Below are positions 61,386 through 64,000 of a stretch of DNA of 64,000 nt, one piece after another (positions within the stretch are counted from its first letter, which is position 1; each line of letters opens with the position of its first letter). Under the pieces are notes generated by a model. The model had not been told where the DNA came from. It worked only from the letters and a program-made list of their open reading frames with translations, and ran no database searches. The stretch is from Caecitellus pseudoparvulus (Eukaryota; Bigyra: Bicosoecida). A program made the position numbers and the translations under genes. The stretch is from assembly GCA_965644315.1 (NCBI GenBank), contig CBFFRQ010000089.1:62001-126000 (forward strand), in the 5' to 3' direction.

Positions 61386-62448
61386 ACCCTGTGCAAGGCC
61401 CTCGCCCAGAAGCTGGCGGTGCGCCTGAACCACCTCTTCCCCCTCGCCCAGCTGCTGGAGATCAACGCGCACTCCCTCTTCTCCAAGTGGTTTAGCGAGA
61501 GCGGCAAGCTGGTGCAGCGCCTCTTCCAGCACATCGACGAGTTGCTGGACGACCCGGACTCACTCGTCTTCGTGCTCATCGGTGCGGTGGCCTGGCCTTG
61601 TGCGACATTGCAGCCCCGCCACGCCCAGAACTGCCCCCCTGCGCCACCCCGCAGATGAAGTGGAGTCGCTCACTGCCGCCCGCAGCTCTGCGTCAGCGGG
61701 AGCAGAGCCCAGTGACGCGGTGCGGGTGGTGAACGCCTTGCTGACCCAGGTACGCACAGCCTCCCACCTGCACCCCAGCACTGTCCGCACGTGAACTCCT
61801 CTCCTCTCCGCCTTGCAGATTGACCGCCTTCGTTCCCGCCCCAACGTGCTGGTGCTCACCACCTCCAACGTCACACAGGCCATCGACGCCGCCTTCGTGG
61901 ACAGGGCCGACATCAAGCAGTACATCGGCTTGCCCGGGGCCTCCGCGCGGTACGCAGTCCTCGTGTCCTGTCTGCAAGAGCTCAGGCGCGTGGGGCTCTT
62001 GACCAGCACAGGGGCCGCGCCCCCCGCCTGGTCAGACCTGGCGCCAGCGTGGTGTGCGACGTGTGACGCGTTGCGCCCGGCCGACGCAGGCGGCGCGGGT
62101 GGGCCCACCACGGTGGAACACTTGGACGCGGCCGCACCACCTGCGTGGTTGCACCGCATGCGACAGGGGGACCTGGAGAGTTGCACCCGCTCCACAGGCC
62201 CAGCCGCAGGGCATGAGCCATGCTGGCTGTGGGTGGCTGCCGCCGCGTGGGCAGCGCACGGCTTGTCAGGCCGTGCGCTGCGGAAGCTCCCGTTTCAAGC
62301 ACACTCATTCCACGTTCAAGTGGCCGCAGCAGTGCCGGTGGAAGTCATGGCCGAGGCTGTCTTCCGTGCCGCACTGCACGAACAGGCTGCGCGGGAAGAC
62401 CTGACGCGGGACAGCAGCACAAAGCTGAAGGATGCCCTGGCCAAGTGA
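60502..62448 (+). CDS. TRIP13/PCH2: TRIP13/Pch2 AAA+ ATPase
   Basis: Eight exons: 60502-60559, 60636-60734, 60799-60867, 60938-61008, 61075-61172, 61241-61581, 61655-61749, 61819-62448 (486 residues). All introns are GT...AG of 64-76 nt, and phases (1, 1, 1, 0, 2, 1, 0) close without a stop. Joins recreate family sequence: LHPVH to [16 protein letters not shown] to [16 protein letters not shown] to [12 protein letters not shown], and FVLI to [10 protein letters not shown]. Walker A GPPGTGKT begins at residue 173 and Walker B DE is at 246-247. [45 protein letters not shown] and [12 protein letters not shown] are family signatures. The hexamer remodels HORMA proteins (Mad2, meiotic Hop1/HORMAD) in checkpoint silencing and meiosis. 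Length is close to the usual 430, with a modest insert near 350-400. This is the most intron-dense gene here. Confidence 0.95.
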
Positions 62449-62473
62449 ATTGCACCCACCACCCGGGACGGAG

Positions 62474-63531
62474 TCACACCAGCACGCCATCATACACCAT
62501 GTCAACAAAGGAAGGGTACTCCAGCCTGCCGTCCGCCGTGTGGGGGAAGCGCTGGAACAACTCGCTGCACTCTGACAGGGTCAGCGGCACCCCGAGCTGC
62601 GCCAGCACCTTTCGACTGGAGGCAAGGTCCGTGGACCCTGTGCCCTCTTCATCAAAGTATCTGAACGCCCGCAGGAGTCTCTGAGGCTCCGTCTCCCGGG
62701 CATTGCGCTTTTGCTCGCACTTCTCTCGGATGATGCGGAGGAAGCGCTGCACGCGCTCCTCCGCTTTGGCATCGCCGTCCGCCTCAGGCACCTGCCACAC
62801 ACGCTGCAGCATGTCCACGAAAAATTCATCTGACGGCATGGTGCAGTGCAAGTCCGCGTAGTAGCTCAGGAAGTCGCTCTGCGCCACAGTGTCTGGCAGC
62901 CCGCATGCAAGGTGCGACGCGACGTCTTCGGCTGTCTTCTGCCCTGCTGCAACGTCTGGATACGCATGGGGATGGAATGCAGCCAGGACCTGGTCCCGGC
63001 TCAACGTGACAGAGCCGGGGTCAATGTCAGGGTTTGTAAACTCGTCATACAGGTGGCGCACGGCCAGGTGCTCCCACACCTTTAGCAGCATGCGCTCCCG
63101 TCTGGCGGGCAGCGGGGTTGTCAGCGCCGCCAACACCTCTGAGATGCACACGTGCCCCGTGCGGTCTGGGTCGTACACTCGCATCATGGCTGAAAGGTGG
63201 TGCTTGGTTAGGAAGACGCCTGCGAGCCACCGGGGTGAGACTGTGGCTTGCATGCGTGCTACAGCTCACCCAGCACACACGCACCCAAGTGAGTCAGCGC
63301 TTCATTCAGCTCCTCCTGGTCGAGAAGCCCACTGTCTGCGCATTAGGCCCTTGCATTGTGTGCTCGCTGTGCTGCGCTCTGGGCCTGCGCGGCAGACCCA
63401 CCTCCCACGTCAGCCTTGCCCAGCACTTCCTGCATGCGGCCCAGTCCCATGTAGCCTTTGACGAACAGATCCTGACGCACCGAGTCGAGGACGGCGCGAG
63501 TGACAGCCTGAGGTGAGAAAGCGTCTGCCAT
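62474..63531 (-). CDS. Calcyphosin-like EF-hand protein
   Basis: On the minus strand: exon 1 63531-63402, exon 2 63335-63285, exon 3 63240-62474 (315 residues). Introns are 66 nt (GTGGGT/GCGCAG) and 44 nt (GTGCGT/CCACAG), both phase 1. The first join gives an EF-hand loop, DVGDSGLLDQEELNEAL, and the second joins THLG to VSPRWLAGVFLTKH. Later segments (MMRVYDPDRTGHVCISEVL; FRYFDEEGTGSTDLASSRKV; DGRLEYPSFVDMV) are further EF-hand-like loops, some degenerate. DFLSYYADLHCTMPSDEFFV and MLQRVWQV match the FxxYYxxxS...D..F..ML...W signature of calcyphosin-type proteins, which are calcium sensors often linked to cilia. There is no signal peptide. Its stop lies 25 bp from that of TRIP13, so the two 3' untranslated regions must overlap. 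Confidence 0.8.
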
Positions 63532-64000
63532 GGCTCGGGGCTGCGGAAATCGAGCAAGTCAACCCGCCACGCGTGTGTTGCGGTTCGAGCTTGGCTCAGC
63601 CAGGAGGCTTCCGAATCCTTGCGCAAGCAATGTGGAAGACAGCCTTTGGTGTAAGTGCGCGGCTTGTTTGTTGAAGAGGGGAATAGCCAGCCACATCTCC
63701 TTGTGCGCCTAACGTTGAAGCATTGAACGGCAGCGAAGGGGCAGGGGGGGGGGGGGGGTTCCGCACCCCCCCCCTGACAAGTTCATGCTTCGACCGAGCA
63801 GTGGCGCTAGCGCCTCTCCGAGCGCCCAGCACCGCACCAGGTGCTCGCTGACATGACAACATCCACACCTTGCGAAACACTCCCCCACCCCATGTGCACC
63901 CTGCTAATGCCGCGGTCCGGAGAGGCCCAGGGGCCCTGTGAGAAGGCGAAGAATACACAGGGCGTGTCTGGGATTCTGAGGGGTGTTGGGGGGGGGGTGC
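63532..64000. other. Upstream region of the EF-hand gene; no supported gene
   Basis: A poly-G tract of about 12 at 63747-63758 is followed by a C-run at 63767-63773, and another G-run lies near 63989-63997. The minus-strand frame 63596-63958 is interrupted by these tracts and has no family resemblance, so it is not annotated. The promoter of the EF-hand gene must lie here. Confidence 0.45.

Noticed and set aside
63596-63958. Minus-strand frame of 120 codons at the window end
   Set aside because: It runs through poly-G/poly-C tracts and has no recognisable feature.
1-64000. CRISPR arrays, tRNA, rRNA or bacterial operon signals
   Set aside because: No evenly spaced direct repeats, no cloverleaf or rRNA cores, and no Shine-Dalgarno-led gene strings were seen; splice-site structure marks the DNA as eukaryotic nuclear.

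Overview
The window is nuclear DNA of a GC-rich eukaryote, most likely a single-celled alga or other protist. Coding sequences are broken by short GT-AG introns (44 to 85 nt in the models below, donors mostly GTGCGT, GTGAGY or GTAHGT, acceptors mostly CAG). Genes lie 25 to 600 bp apart on both strands, and the products are typical of eukaryotes: exostosin-like and LARGE-like glycosyltransferases, an SK-type potassium channel, TRIP13/Pch2, a NEMP protein, a cadherin-repeat giant and an EF-hand protein. I cannot assign the lineage from sequence alone. No rRNA, tRNA, CRISPR array or bacterial operon was seen.

Layout. Positions 1-10454 form a large inverted duplication: arms 1-3852 and 6602-10454, nearly identical, around a 2.75 kb unique spacer. 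Each arm carries a copy of a type II membrane fucosyltransferase-like gene (left copy cut by the window edge, right copy complete to 11164), decayed hAT transposase sequence, and fold-back repeats built on GGGTGTCCGG. One of these repeats forms the inner end of each arm. The spacer carries an FkbM-type methyltransferase gene. From 11165 to 16769 there is no confident intact gene, but 12640-16381 looks like one decayed gene with frameshifts and stops. At 16770-21325 lies a large three-exon gene encoding a membrane-anchored fusion of GT47 (exostosin), GT49 (LARGE/B4GAT1-like) and GT64 domains. It is followed in convergent orientation by another fucosyltransferase-like type II membrane protein (21929-24316).

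From 24720 onward the genes are: a long coiled-coil protein (minus) divergent from an OSCA/TMEM63-like channel protein (29493-33654, four exons); an unrecognised two-exon gene (33967-35567); a 4349-residue cadherin-repeat surface protein (36098-49147, minus) with a mucin-like stretch, ELWxxDGT-like propeller repeats and one membrane span; a possible NDPK-like/EF-hand-like protein (minus) divergent from a NEMP-family membrane protein (52997-54844); an SK-type calcium-activated potassium channel with an unusually interrupted calmodulin-binding region (55051-59193); a mitochondrial-type J-domain plus PPR-like protein (59300-60346); an eight-exon TRIP13/Pch2 AAA+ ATPase (60502-62448); and a calcyphosin-like EF-hand protein (62474-63531, minus).

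How they fit together. The first 24 kb is a local concentration of secretory-pathway glycan genes (methyltransferase, two fucosyltransferase copies, the GT47-GT49-GT64 fusion and another fucosyltransferase-like gene), all with the N-terminal single-span anchor of Golgi enzymes. The rest is a compact mix of membrane, calcium-response, organelle and meiotic genes with no obvious common pathway. Exon joins were chosen by reading-frame phase, splice consensus and protein-family continuity; none has transcript support here.
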